A stretch of DNA of 64,000 bases from NCBI GenBank assembly GCA_014653835.1, contig JACWDY010000002.1, forward strand, positions 21,001 through 85,000, written 5' to 3'. How positions within the stretch are numbered: position 1 is the first letter of the stretch; every line of letters begins with the position of its first letter. The notes below the pieces were generated by a model. It saw only the letters and a list, made by a program, of their open reading frames with translations. It was not told the origin of the DNA and did no database searches. The position numbers were made by a program, and so were the translations under genes. This document shows positions 43,892 through 53,496 of this stretch, in pieces. This DNA comes from Pelagibacterales bacterium SAG-MED28. GTDB taxonomy: Bacteria > Pseudomonadota > Alphaproteobacteria > Pelagibacterales > Pelagibacteraceae.

Positions 43892-44575
43892 TTTTTTTAA
43901 ATGTTGAAAATCTTTTTTATTATCTAGGTCAAAACCAGAAAGATCTCTAGTTAAAATTGGAAAAGTATATTTACATAACCTGTCTTTATTTTTTTTATAG
44001 ACCTCTCTTTCAGCAATAAACGCTGCGCTATTTGCTACAAAAAGATTATTTAGATCTTGCGTTCTAGGCCATTTTTTCTTATTTGCGTCATGAGATACCC
44101 ATCCACCCTTTTTTTTACTAAAAATAAATTTGTTAATTATATCTGCGCTAAAAGCACTTTTACTTTTTTTATTTTTGTTTTTAAAAAACTGAACTAAAAA
44201 ATCCAAATAATCACGTTCATTAAAAAAAGGACTAGTAACATGCGTCCATAAAATATATTTTCCAGAGCAAATATTAGAAACCTCTTTTATTAATAAATCT
44301 AAACTATCATCTGTTGCTAATTCTTTTGGCCTATTATGAATTTTTAACCATTTAAATTTTTGCAAATATTTTTTAGTTTTTGCGCAATCGGTTGAAACAA
44401 TAAATTCAAATTTGCTTAGATCATTTTTTTTTTGTTTTTTTAATAATTTTTTTAATCTAAGTAGTTGTTTGATTTTTAATTCTGTAACACCATATCTATA
44501 ACCTGGTAGAGGTTTGATATTCTTATCTTTGACTCTTTTGCTGCCTTTTCTGATGGGTATAAAAAAACTGATCAC
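43865..44575 (-). CDS. neuA: CMP-nonulosonic-acid synthetase (NeuA family)
   Basis: Activates a sialic-acid-like sugar with CTP. IPIRKGSKRVKDKNIKPL (about 6-23) is the nucleotide loop, followed by FIVSTDCAKTKKYL, HNRPKELATDD, LWTHVTSPFF and RTQDLNNLFVANSAAFIA. 236 residues. Probably works with the NeuB at 37842. The C-terminus overlaps the opposite-strand gene by 27 bases. Confidence 0.87.
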   Translation of the reverse strand: MISFFIPIRKGSKRVKDKNIKPLPGYRYGVTELKIKQLLRLKKLLKKQKKNDLSKFEFIVSTDCAKTKKYLQKFKWLKIHNRPKELATDDSLDLLIKEVSNICSGKYILWTHVTSPFFNERDYLDFLVQFFKNKNKKSKSAFSADIINKFIFSKKKGGWVSHDANKKKWPRTQDLNNLFVANSAAFIAEREVYKKNKDRLCKYTFPILTRDLSGFDLDNKKDFQHLKKLINPRSKV

Positions 44576-44663
44576 TTATGTTAAAAATTATTTATTTTAA
44601 TTAAATTTGTATGATATTTGTAGAGTATATTATTTACTTTTGGTATGATAGTAAATATTGAAT

Positions 44664-45455
44664 ATGAAATCAAACTTAAACAATTTAAATATCGAAAAAG
44701 TCAATGCTCCCTATCCTATAGCATTTATAAATAATTTTTTAACAAGTGATAAATGTAATGAATTATTTAAAGAAATTTCAGCCTTTAAAGGCTACGATGA
44801 TGTGGTAATGAATGGTAGACATAGGGTTAATAAAGGTTCTAAAAAATTTAAAGAATATCTTAATAAATTTGAGCATTTAGACTCATTTTATAAAGAATTT
44901 AATACCCCGGAAATTTTCAAATTAATGAAAGAAAAACTTGATGAAGTAAAGAAAGCGAACAGCTGGCAGCCAGAATTAAATGAATTACAATATTCAAATG
45001 ATAATTTTGGTGAACAAGATTTCAACTTGATAAAATATTTAAGAAAAAGTTGGCCAATAACAAAGTTTTTTAAACAAACAATAAATTTAGATATAGATTT
45101 TTCAAAATCTAAAAAAGGTTATTATAGAAAAGCTCATAGAGATAGAGATACAAGAATAATCTCGTTTTTGTTATATTTAAATACAATAGATAAAGAACTG
45201 GGTGGTGAATTTGAGATTTATAAATTTAAAAATAATAATAAGAAACTAAATGATTTAAAAAGATTTCCTGAAGAAAATGAGGTTAATTTAATAGATAAAT
45301 TTTCACCCAAGAGCGGTCAGCTATTTTTTTTTCTTTCTACACCTGATTCATATCATGGAGTATCTAAATTTTTATCAGAAGATACTGATAGAGTTTTTAT
45401 ATACGGTAGTTACTCGCTTGATAGAAAAGTAGTTTGGAAATTTAATGATAAGTAG
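44664..45455 (+). CDS. 2-oxoglutarate/Fe(II)-dependent oxygenase-like protein
   Basis: 263 residues. The iron-binding triad appears as KAHRDRDTR (His, Asp) and, about 75 residues later, SYHGVSKF, with LLYLN and GGEFEIYKF between them and RVFIYGSYS after, the double-stranded beta-helix order. Start placed at ATG 44664; a TTG two codons earlier is less likely. May hydroxylate a sugar or lipid precursor. First of a plus-strand trio with FkbM and GmhA; diverges from neuA. Confidence 0.7.
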   Translation: MKSNLNNLNIEKVNAPYPIAFINNFLTSDKCNELFKEISAFKGYDDVVMNGRHRVNKGSKKFKEYLNKFEHLDSFYKEFNTPEIFKLMKEKLDEVKKANSWQPELNELQYSNDNFGEQDFNLIKYLRKSWPITKFFKQTINLDIDFSKSKKGYYRKAHRDRDTRIISFLLYLNTIDKELGGEFEIYKFKNNNKKLNDLKRFPEENEVNLIDKFSPKSGQLFFFLSTPDSYHGVSKFLSEDTDRVFIYGSYSLDRKVVWKFNDK

Positions 45456-46293
45456 TCTAAAAAAATTTTTTGACAAAATTTTATCGCTATCTGGTTACAA
45501 ATTAATTGGAAGAAAAGATATAGTTAAACACAATTCCTTCAACGCTATACATAAGTTCATTTTTGAAAAGATGGTGAATAAGAGTAAGTTAATTATCTTT
45601 GATGTCGGAGCAAACGATGGAAGGTCTATAATTAGATTTGAAAGTAGATTTCCAGATGCAGAAATATATTCTTTTGAACCTACTAAAAGTGCGTATGGTA
45701 AAATTAGTAAATTAAGCTCTGAAAAAATTAGAATTTTTAATTATGCGTTAAGTAATATTGATGGTGAAAAGGAATTTTGTCAATATGAATATCTATCAGG
45801 GAAAACTAATTCTTTTTATCCAATGGTAAAAAATTCAAAATATAGACTTCAAAGAACAGTAAGTAATAATGAAACTGAAACGATTAAATGTGTCAAAGTT
45901 AAAAAATTAGATACTTTCTTGGAAGAAAATGAAATTTCTAATATAGACTTATTAAAAATAGATACTCAAGGTGCAGAGATTGAAATACTTAAAGGTGCAG
46001 AGAAGACCCTAAATTCAAAAAAAATAAATGTTATTGAACTCGAATATATACTTGGGATAGCTCATGAAGTTGAGAGTAGTTTGTTTGAAATTGAAAATTT
46101 ATTACATAAAAATGATTATAAACTAATAGCAATAGAGCACGCAGATAATGTGATTAGTTTTTCTAATTATCAAACAAATTTAATTTATGTGAAAAATGAA
46201 ATATTTAATAAAATAAAACAATTTCATGAAAATAACATTGACGTTAAAAATATTACAAATAAAGTAAATAATTATCAATTTTTAAATTTATGA
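45445..46293 (+). CDS. FkbM-family methyltransferase
   Basis: 282 residues. SAM site IIFDVGANDGRSIIRFE (about 50-66), YSFEPTKSAYGKI, and LLKIDTQGAEIEILKGAE define the FkbM O-methyltransferase domain. Likely methylates a glycan sugar. Overlaps the oxygenase gene by 11 bases and gmhA by four, so the three are translationally linked. Confidence 0.85.
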   Translation: MISSLKKFFDKILSLSGYKLIGRKDIVKHNSFNAIHKFIFEKMVNKSKLIIFDVGANDGRSIIRFESRFPDAEIYSFEPTKSAYGKISKLSSEKIRIFNYALSNIDGEKEFCQYEYLSGKTNSFYPMVKNSKYRLQRTVSNNETETIKCVKVKKLDTFLEENEISNIDLLKIDTQGAEIEILKGAEKTLNSKKINVIELEYILGIAHEVESSLFEIENLLHKNDYKLIAIEHADNVISFSNYQTNLIYVKNEIFNKIKQFHENNIDVKNITNKVNNYQFLNL

Positions 46294-46853
46294 AAAAAAA
46301 TAATTATAATTTAAGAATAGAGCAAATTATATCATCTTTTAAATCAATGAAAAAAATTAAAGCTGATTTTAGTAAGACGGCTAATTTAATGCTAAAAATA
46401 TTAAGACAAAAAAATAAAATTATTTTTTGTGGCAATGGTGGATCTGCTGCGGACTCGTCTCATGCGGTAGCAGAGTTAGTAGGCAGATATTTAAAAAAAA
46501 AAAGGAGGCCACTAAGAGCTATATCTCTTAATGAAAATTCAGCAACACTCACTGCATTATCAAACGATTTTGGTTATAAGTTTGTGTTTTCTCGTCAACT
46601 TGAAAGTTTAGGTAGAAAAAATGATTTACTATTTGCGATTTCAACATCAGGTAAAAGTAAAAATATTTTGGAGGTAATTAAAGTTGCTAAAAGGTTAAAT
46701 ATTAAAACAATTATGCTTACCGGTGATAATAATTTTAATACAGGTCTTGTGAATATCTGCATTAAAGTTCCCGCAAAACGAGTAGATAGAATTCAAGAAC
46801 TTCATATTGCGATTATACATTTATTGTCTGAGTATCTTGATGAAAGTTTTTGA
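46290..46853 (+). CDS. gmhA: Sedoheptulose 7-phosphate isomerase
   Basis: First step of heptose synthesis, from sedoheptulose 7-phosphate to D-glycero-D-manno-heptose 7-phosphate. SIS-domain motifs FCGNGGSAADSSHAVAELVG, ISLNENSATLTALSNDFG and AISTSGKSKNI are intact, with QELHIAIIHLLSE containing the active-site His region. 187 residues. Starts in the FkbM stop codon. Works with the heptose genes at 49.8-53.5 kb. Confidence 0.93.
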   Translation: MKKNNYNLRIEQIISSFKSMKKIKADFSKTANLMLKILRQKNKIIFCGNGGSAADSSHAVAELVGRYLKKKRRPLRAISLNENSATLTALSNDFGYKFVFSRQLESLGRKNDLLFAISTSGKSKNILEVIKVAKRLNIKTIMLTGDNNFNTGLVNICIKVPAKRVDRIQELHIAIIHLLSEYLDESF

Positions 46854-46895
46854 ATTATAAAAAAGAACAAAATTCTAAAAATAGAAAATAAAAAT

Positions 46896-48968
46896 TTAGT
46901 ACTTTAAAATAAATTTTTTCCTAAAAATATAAAATATAGATATAACAAAAATGATCTTTGATAATAATTCTATAAATATTCTGAGATTGTCCGAATAATA
47001 AATAGATACTTTTTCATTTGGCAAAATTTCTATGTACATAATTTTTTCATTAAGGTTTTTAATCTCATTTTTCGATTTCCAGTTTTTATCAAACAAAAAA
47101 GGCACAACTACATTTGTATTTAAGGATGAGTTATTAATAATTGAGTATTTATTAAGTGACTCTCTTTTAAATGAAATATTTTCGTTCAAGTCAAACAAGT
47201 TTTCCTTAAATGGCAAACAACTGAAAAAGGTATTCTGCAATGAACATTTCGCCACTTCTTTTTTTAATGAATCCTTATTTTTAAAAGTTAAAGAGTAATT
47301 ATTTTTTCTTTTCAAAATTAATATATTGTCTTCATCTAGTTTTAACTCTTTAAATTTATAAAAATTTTTCAAGTCGATATTTTCTAACTCTGTATTGTAG
47401 ATCATTAAATATTCAATATTAAAAAATTCAAAAAAATATTTATTTTCAATTTCTGATGCACGTGGTTCAATTTCAGTATAAAATAAATTTTTTGAATTTC
47501 TCAGATCTGGTTTCGCAGAATTTTTAAAATAATAGTTAAAAGGGTACAATTTGTATTTCAATAAATCGTTATGATGAAAAATATTTAATTCTAGAAATAA
47601 AGTTTGGGATTGTTTTTCTATATCTTTCCAAATTTTTTCACTTAAATAAATTTTTTTTTTGCTTAAATTATCTTCGCCTACCTCAGAGAAAATTTTTGAG
47701 TTTTTATTGTTTAATAAGGTTTTGTTATGGTTAAAAATATTATATTCTTTTGTTTTAACTTTCATATTTTGTACGCTTAAAAAATAATGAGGTAAGACCG
47801 TAATAATACAAAATGATATTATAAAAAATTTCAATTTTATATTAATTATTTTTTTAAGAAAACTGGCGAAGATTATTAACGAAACAAAGTAAATTACATC
47901 TTTAAAAACATATCCAGATCCAAAAATGAATAGATACTTATTTAATTTTGAAATTGAAATTAATACCAAGAATATTAATACAAGATTTAGGAAATATATT
48001 TCGTCTGATTTTCTTTTATAAAGAAGTTTGAAAGACTCAAATAAAGCAAAATAGAAAATTAAACCATTAAAAGGTAAATAAAAATTATCAAATTCTTTAA
48101 ATTGACCAATAAAAGAAAAATCTATTTGAGATATTTGTTCTAAAAATTTAAGAATAAAAACAATTCCTGAAGTATAATTAATTAAAGAAAATTCTAGTAT
48201 TTTTACTCTTTCACTTTGGATGCTGTATAGATTTATATCAGAAAAGATAATTAAAATTTTATAAGCAGATATTGCTATAGCTAATAAAACTGCAAAATAA
48301 AAGTAAGTTTTTTTAATAAAAAAAAATTTTCTATTAAATGCAATTATTGCAAAAACCAAAATAAAAATTGTCAAAGTATACACTATATGAGTATTGCTAA
48401 AGCAATAAGTTGAAAAAATAATTATTTTAAATAAATCGAATTTATTTCTTAATAGTATGAACTTGAATAAATAATAAGTAATTGGAATTACTAATGAGTA
48501 CCCTAAAATAATTTTTAATGCATCACCGCTTAATATATAAAAAATTGGAGTTACTCCTAAAGCATAAAAAAAAAAAATTAAAATAACATTGTCTAATTTA
48601 AAAATTTTTAATAGTTTTTTCCAATAGTTTAACTGTATGTAAAAACATGTTATTAAAACAACAAAATAAAATAATTTTATATTATTAATAAATATTGAAT
48701 GAGGAAACAAAAAATCTAATCCATATCCGATAGGCATTTTTGAGCCTGGTCCAATCAAATCATAAAATGGAATTAAAAAATTTTTATAGTCTAAAGCTAG
48801 ATTCAACCCTAAATAAGTACTGAAATAATCTTCAAGCCTCGAATACCCGTAAATATTTAATGGGATCAAATACAAAACAAGAATTAATGAAATTGCAGAT
48901 AAGTCTTTTAAAAAAGAAATGTTTTTATCAAAATATTTTTGCACGAGTTTTATTATCATCAAGTCCAA
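46896..48968 (-). CDS. Large polytopic membrane protein, GT-C/YfhO-like, unrecognised
   Basis: 690 residues. About a dozen hydrophobic segments fill residues 20-400, then a soluble domain (about 400-655) and a final helix (about 662-680). An early loop with GPGSKMPIGYGLDFLFP resembles the first lumenal loop of GT-C or YfhO-type glycan transferases, but the acidic pair is not obvious. Could add sugars from a polyprenyl donor or act in export. An internal ATG three codons in is an equally possible start. Overlaps the methyltransferase gene by 41 bases. Confidence 0.5.
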   Translation of the reverse strand: MDLMIIKLVQKYFDKNISFLKDLSAISLILVLYLIPLNIYGYSRLEDYFSTYLGLNLALDYKNFLIPFYDLIGPGSKMPIGYGLDFLFPHSIFINNIKLFYFVVLITCFYIQLNYWKKLLKIFKLDNVILIFFFYALGVTPIFYILSGDALKIILGYSLVIPITYYLFKFILLRNKFDLFKIIIFSTYCFSNTHIVYTLTIFILVFAIIAFNRKFFFIKKTYFYFAVLLAIAISAYKILIIFSDINLYSIQSERVKILEFSLINYTSGIVFILKFLEQISQIDFSFIGQFKEFDNFYLPFNGLIFYFALFESFKLLYKRKSDEIYFLNLVLIFLVLISISKLNKYLFIFGSGYVFKDVIYFVSLIIFASFLKKIINIKLKFFIISFCIITVLPHYFLSVQNMKVKTKEYNIFNHNKTLLNNKNSKIFSEVGEDNLSKKKIYLSEKIWKDIEKQSQTLFLELNIFHHNDLLKYKLYPFNYYFKNSAKPDLRNSKNLFYTEIEPRASEIENKYFFEFFNIEYLMIYNTELENIDLKNFYKFKELKLDEDNILILKRKNNYSLTFKNKDSLKKEVAKCSLQNTFFSCLPFKENLFDLNENISFKRESLNKYSIINNSSLNTNVVVPFLFDKNWKSKNEIKNLNEKIMYIEILPNEKVSIYYSDNLRIFIELLSKIIFVISIFYIFRKKFILKY

Positions 48969-49755
48969 GTGACTCGGAGTTATCTATTCCGATATATTTA
49001 TTATAATCTTTGTGTTCAAAATTATGCATAATATAAATTAGATTCTTTCCAAGAGGAAATCTGAAATTATTGATATGATCTAGACTATAACCAATCTTGG
49101 TTTTGGTATTTTTTTTATTAAATTCTTTAATCGCTAATCTTTCACCAGAATGTTCATCTACGCACAAATTATCGTGAAAGACATCATCAAAATAACAGTA
49201 GACTCTTGGTGTTAAGAATTTTTCAAATTTAGGAAGCTGATCTAAAAAATTTTTAGTCGAAGTGTAAAAATCCATATCAAAAAATATGCCCATTATATTC
49301 TTTGGATTGCATCTTACAAATTCATCTAAACTATCTTTCGCATCTCCAAAAAAAATTTTTGTTCCTACCTTTTCACTAAGTTTATTTTTATCAATTTTGT
49401 AATCTCCTTCACTAATAGCATACTTTAGATCAAATGTATTTTCGCTATTAGGTAAACCCTCTCCATAATCAAAACCAAAAATTTTGATTTTGATATTATA
49501 AATTTTCTGAATTTTAGTTTTATATTTCTCGAGAGCTACAATTCCATTTCCACCTGCAACACCCAATTCAATAAACGTAATCTCATCGTAATTCAATTTT
49601 TTTGCTTCAATCGCACTTTCCAACATTATAGTTTCGTAATGAGGTCTAAACTGTCTAAATTTTATTGTGAAATATTTTAAAATTGCAACACGAAGAGGTT
49701 TTTCGTAACCAATTACTCTTAAAAGAAAAATTTTTAATCTATAAATTAAACTCAT
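48928..49755 (-). CDS. Class I SAM-dependent methyltransferase-like protein
   Basis: 275 residues. FIELGVAGGNGIVALEKYK (about 61-79) is the SAM loop, FGFDYGEGLP the acidic strand, and GIFFDMDFYTSTKNFLDQ with CYFDDVFHDN later, a pattern close to the TylF/MycF metal-dependent sugar O-methyltransferases. Transcribed away from the heptose operon and overlapping the membrane protein gene by 41 bases. Confidence 0.65.
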   Translation of the reverse strand: MSLIYRLKIFLLRVIGYEKPLRVAILKYFTIKFRQFRPHYETIMLESAIEAKKLNYDEITFIELGVAGGNGIVALEKYKTKIQKIYNIKIKIFGFDYGEGLPNSENTFDLKYAISEGDYKIDKNKLSEKVGTKIFFGDAKDSLDEFVRCNPKNIMGIFFDMDFYTSTKNFLDQLPKFEKFLTPRVYCYFDDVFHDNLCVDEHSGERLAIKEFNKKNTKTKIGYSLDHINNFRFPLGKNLIYIMHNFEHKDYNKYIGIDNSESLGLDDNKTRAKIF

Positions 49756-49775
49756 TATGAAATTTTGGAAGTAAT

Positions 49776-49790
49776 AACAAGTAACTTGTT
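49776..49790. promoter_or_regulatory. Palindrome AACAAGT-A-ACTTGTT in the heptose-operon divergent promoter
   Basis: Perfect 7-1-7 palindrome in the 70-base gap between divergent genes at 49755 and 49826. It differs from the GTTCAA-N3-TTGAAC motif seen twice elsewhere. Could be an operator, but a match of this length in AT-rich DNA may be chance. Confidence 0.35.
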
Positions 49791-49825
49791 TTTTAATAAA
49801 AGTAAAGTAAAGTTGAATATTCTTT

Positions 49826-50983
49826 ATGATGGTTAATCAAGCATTAATTTTAGTTGGTGGTTTAGGAAATAGATTAGGAAAAATTACAAAAAGAATTCCA
49901 AAGCCTCTTATTAAAATCAACAATTTGCCGTTTATAGAACATCTATTATTTTATCTATCAAAATTTGGAATCAAAGAGATAATTTTATTAACAAATTATA
50001 AAAGTATTTTTTTCTTTAAAAAATACCACAAAAAAAAAATTTATAATTTAAAGATTAAGTGTATTAAGGAAGAAGATTTGTTAGGGACTTCAGGTGCAGT
50101 ATTTAATTCCATGAGGCTAATAAAAAAAAAATTCTTGCTTTGTAATGGGGATACAATATTCGATATTAATTTGTTTGATTTCTTTTTAAGATTTAAAAAA
50201 AATTTAATTGGGACCCTTGCATGTTCTTCGTTACAAAAAAATTCAAACAGATATACAAAATTTAGGACTAAAAATAAGAATTTAGTTTCATCGGGTATAT
50301 ATTTATTTAACAAAAAACTTATTAAGAAATACTTAATTAAAAATGGATCTTTGGAAAATGATGTATTGTCAAATTTACCAAAAAGTAAATTTAAAAAAAT
50401 TTCTTATGAAAAAGTTTTTTTGGATATAGGTATTAAAAAAGACTTAAAGAAAGCATCAAATTTTTTAAAAACAACTTATAAAAAAAAATGTATTTTTTTA
50501 GATAGGGACGGAGTAATAAATTTTGATACTGGTTATCTTTTTAAAAAGAAAGATTTTATATGGAAAAAAAATGTCGTTAAAGCAATAAAATTTTTAAATG
50601 ATAATAATTATTATGTAATAGTTATTTCTAATCAATCAGGAATAGGAAGAGGTTTGTATGGAGAAAAAGATGTTAATAGACTTCATTCTTGGATAAATAA
50701 ACAGTTGAATGAAAAAGGAGCTTATATTGACAAATTTTATTATTCTCCATTTTACAAACTTTCAAAATATAGACAATACAGAAAAGGTGCTAATTTAAGA
50801 AAACCTAATGTTGGATTATTTAAACTTGCCACTAAAGATTTTGAAATTATTAAAGAAAAATCTTATTTTGTTGGAGATAAAGAAAGTGATCGATTAGCAG
50901 CGAGAAAATTTAAAATTAAATATATTAATGTAGACAATGAAACAAATTTATATAGTTTGTTATTAAAAGAATTAAGACTTTAA
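49826..50983 (+). CDS. Fusion of heptose-1-phosphate guanylyltransferase and heptose bisphosphate phosphatase
   Basis: Two steps of the GDP-heptose pathway in one 385-residue protein. Residues 1 to about 215 are an HddC/RmlA-type nucleotidyltransferase (ALILVGGLGNRLGKITKR, LLGTSGAV, LLCNGDT). Residues about 221-385 are the HAD phosphatase GmhB, with FLDRDGVIN (Asp226, Asp228), VISNQSGIGRG and YFVGDKESD. The cysteine-rich zinc loop of E. coli GmhB is absent; this region reads YYSPFYKLSKYRQ. First gene of a five-gene plus-strand operon. Confidence 0.85.
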   Translation: MMVNQALILVGGLGNRLGKITKRIPKPLIKINNLPFIEHLLFYLSKFGIKEIILLTNYKSIFFFKKYHKKKIYNLKIKCIKEEDLLGTSGAVFNSMRLIKKKFLLCNGDTIFDINLFDFFLRFKKNLIGTLACSSLQKNSNRYTKFRTKNKNLVSSGIYLFNKKLIKKYLIKNGSLENDVLSNLPKSKFKKISYEKVFLDIGIKKDLKKASNFLKTTYKKKCIFLDRDGVINFDTGYLFKKKDFIWKKNVVKAIKFLNDNNYYVIVISNQSGIGRGLYGEKDVNRLHSWINKQLNEKGAYIDKFYYSPFYKLSKYRQYRKGANLRKPNVGLFKLATKDFEIIKEKSYFVGDKESDRLAARKFKIKYINVDNETNLYSLLLKELRL

Positions 50984-50986
50984 CTT

Positions 50987-51991
50987 ATGAAAAAAGTACT
51001 AATTACAGGCATTACTGGCATGGTTGGATCGCACCTAGCTGATTACTTGTTGTCAAAAACATCATGGAAAATTTTTGGTGCATGCAGATGGAGAAGTCCG
51101 GTTGAAAATATTAACCATTTAAGTAATAGAATAAATCTTAAAGACAGAGTTGAGTTAGAGTATTTAGATCTTGCAGACTACACATCTATCTACGAGTCTT
51201 TGAAAAGAACAAAACCAGATTATATCTTTCATTTAGCGGCTCAAAGTTTTCCAAAAGCAAGTTTTCATATGAGGGAAACTACATACAATACTAATATTCT
51301 TGGAACTGAAAGATTGTTATATGCTGTAACTCAACTTAAGATAAAACCAATAATTCATGTCTGTTCATCTTCAGAAGTGTTCGGTAGGGTAAATAAAAAA
51401 GATTTACCTATAAGTGAAACAAATTCATTTCACCCTGCATCACCCTATGCAATTTCTAAAATTGGCACAGATTATATCTCAAGATATTATAATGAAGCAT
51501 TTGGATTAAAAATTTTAGTCACAAGAATGTTTACCCACACTGGACCTAGAAGAGGAGATTATTTTGCTGAATCCAGTTTTGCTAAACAAATAGCATCCAT
51601 TGAGCTTGGTTATCAAAAAAATATAATAAGTGTTGGCAACTTGAAATCACTAAGAACTATAGCCGATGTAAGAGATGCAGTTAGAGCTTATTATTTACTT
51701 GTAACAAAAAAACCTAAATTCGGTGAAGTTTATAACATTGGTGGAAATTATAGTTGTACAGTCGGGGAGATATTAAAACATCTATTAAAGATTTCTAAAA
51801 TAAAAAACACAAAAATTAAAATAGATAAAAACAGATTAAGACCAATCGATGCAGATCTTCAATTACCTGATACTCGTAAATTTAAAAAACGCACTGGATG
51901 GAAGCCACAGATTAAATTCGAGCAAACAATGCAGGATTTGCTAGATTACTGGCGAGATAAGTTAAAACACAGACCTTTTATAAATAGATGA
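50987..51991 (+). CDS. GDP-mannose/GDP-heptose 4,6-dehydratase-like (Gmd/DmhA)
   Basis: SDR of 334 residues: ITGITGMVGSHLADYLL (about 5-21), HLAAQSFPKASF, CSSSEVFG with the catalytic Ser-Glu, and SPYAISKIGTDY (YxxxK). Later FTHTGPRRGDYFAESSF matches the Gmd family. Between heptose genes, the natural substrate is probably GDP-manno-heptose rather than GDP-mannose, giving the 4-keto-6-deoxy form. Three bases after the fusion gene. Confidence 0.8.
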   Translation: MKKVLITGITGMVGSHLADYLLSKTSWKIFGACRWRSPVENINHLSNRINLKDRVELEYLDLADYTSIYESLKRTKPDYIFHLAAQSFPKASFHMRETTYNTNILGTERLLYAVTQLKIKPIIHVCSSSEVFGRVNKKDLPISETNSFHPASPYAISKIGTDYISRYYNEAFGLKILVTRMFTHTGPRRGDYFAESSFAKQIASIELGYQKNIISVGNLKSLRTIADVRDAVRAYYLLVTKKPKFGEVYNIGGNYSCTVGEILKHLLKISKIKNTKIKIDKNRLRPIDADLQLPDTRKFKKRTGWKPQIKFEQTMQDLLDYWRDKLKHRPFINR

Positions 51992-52488
51992 TTGTTTCTA
52001 GAACAAAATTAAATGGTGTTTTGAAAATTAGATTAGATCCTTTTAAAGATTTTAGAGGCAAATATCTTGAGATTTACAATAGTGTCTTGTTCAAAAAAAC
52101 AAGAAAAAAAGTAAAATTTATTCAAGATGATATTTCAGTATCAAAAAAAAATGTTTTAAGAGGAATTCATGGTGATTTTAGAACATGGAAACTTATTACT
52201 TGTCTTGAGGGTGAGTTTACTCTACTTGTGGTTAATAATTTAAAAAACCATAAAGATTTTAAAAAATATCAATTCTTTAACTTGTCAGATAAAAATAATA
52301 TACAAATACTTGTTCCTCCTGGGTTTGGTAACGCTCATTATGTTAGAACCAAAAAAGCTATTTTTCATTATAAGCAGTCAACTTTATATAGTCGAAAATC
52401 CCAATTTACTATTAATTGGAAAGACCCGAATTATAACTTTAAATGGCCCAAAAAAATTAAGCCATTAATGTCGAAAAGAGATAGTTAA
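51988..52488 (+). CDS. dTDP-4-dehydrorhamnose 3,5-epimerase-like protein (RfbC family)
   Basis: Cupin-fold epimerase of 166 residues. FKDFRGKYLEIYN, FIQDDISVSKKNVLRGIHGD with the active-site histidine, CLEGEFTLLVV, and PPGFGNAHYV fit the RfbC fold. In this operon it would act on a GDP-4-keto-6-deoxyheptose, as MlgB/DdahB-type enzymes do in Campylobacter. No dTDP-rhamnose genes are nearby. Overlaps the dehydratase gene by four bases. Confidence 0.78.
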   Translation: MIVSRTKLNGVLKIRLDPFKDFRGKYLEIYNSVLFKKTRKKVKFIQDDISVSKKNVLRGIHGDFRTWKLITCLEGEFTLLVVNNLKNHKDFKKYQFFNLSDKNNIQILVPPGFGNAHYVRTKKAIFHYKQSTLYSRKSQFTINWKDPNYNFKWPKKIKPLMSKRDS

Positions 52489-52493
52489 TTTAA

Positions 52494-53495
52494 ATGATAA
52501 TTAGTAGGTCACCATTAAGGGTCTCATTGTTTGGCGGGGGAACAGATTATCCTGAATGGTTTAAAAGAAATAATGGTCTAGTAATTGGAGGGACTATAAA
52601 TAAGTACAATTATATTCATGTTAGATACTTGCCAAATATATTTAAATTCAATTACAGATTACGATATTTCAAAACAGAGCTGGTAAAAAAAGTTAAATAT
52701 ATTGAACATGGACCATATAGAGAAATATTAAAGATTTATAACTTAGACAAAAGTCAGATAGAAATAATACACACTTCAGATCTTCCAGCTCTTTCAGGCT
52801 TAGGCTCAAGTTCAAGCTCTACAGTCTCCGCAATAAACGCGATTTCAGCTTTAAAGGGATCTTATATTAATAAAAAAAACTTGTCTAATTTAGCAATAAA
52901 AATCGAGAGAGAAGTTTTAGGTGAAAATGTTGGTTGTCAAGATCAGATATTTTCTTCTTTTGGAGGTTTCAATTGTATAAGATTTAAGTCAAATGTTGAT
53001 TTTTCTGTAGAAAATTTAATTAATGATAAAAAAAAATTGTCACTCCTTAACAATAGTTCAATCTTAATTTGGTCAGGAATTCAAAGAGAGGGTCAAATTT
53101 TGGAAAAAGAAAAAATTTCCAAGATTAAGAAAAAATCGATTACTCAAAATCTTGAAATTATTCAATCAGTCTCTGAAAAAGCCTATGAAGAATTTTCTAA
53201 ATCTAGATGGGATCTAAAAAAAATAGGGAAATTAATGAATGAGTATTGGCATCAAAAAAAACGTCTTTCAAGCGGCGTTACAAATAAAAAGATTGACAAA
53301 ATATGCAGCATTGCAAATACGAACGGAGCGTATGGAGTAAAATTACTCGGGGCTGGTGGAGGTGGATTTATCTATATACTTTGCTCACCCAAAAAGAAAA
53401 AAATTTTACTAAAAAAATTATCAAAGTTTGGAAATGTAGATTTTCAATTCGAAAACTCCGGAAGTATTATAATCTATAATAAACAATTAATTTAA
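52494..53495 (+). CDS. hddA: D-glycero-alpha-D-manno-heptose 7-phosphate kinase
   Basis: GHMP kinase of 333 residues. The start IISRSPLRVSLFGGGTDYPEW and ATP loop LPALSGLGSSSSSTVSAI (about 95-112) are typical of HddA, as are GCQDQIFSSFGGFN and LLGAGGGGFIYIL. It makes heptose 1,7-bisphosphate for the phosphatase half of the fusion protein. Five bases after the epimerase gene. Confidence 0.9.
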   Translation: MIISRSPLRVSLFGGGTDYPEWFKRNNGLVIGGTINKYNYIHVRYLPNIFKFNYRLRYFKTELVKKVKYIEHGPYREILKIYNLDKSQIEIIHTSDLPALSGLGSSSSSTVSAINAISALKGSYINKKNLSNLAIKIEREVLGENVGCQDQIFSSFGGFNCIRFKSNVDFSVENLINDKKKLSLLNNSSILIWSGIQREGQILEKEKISKIKKKSITQNLEIIQSVSEKAYEEFSKSRWDLKKIGKLMNEYWHQKKRLSSGVTNKKIDKICSIANTNGAYGVKLLGAGGGGFIYILCSPKKKKILLKKLSKFGNVDFQFENSGSIIIYNKQLI

Positions 53496-53496
53496 A

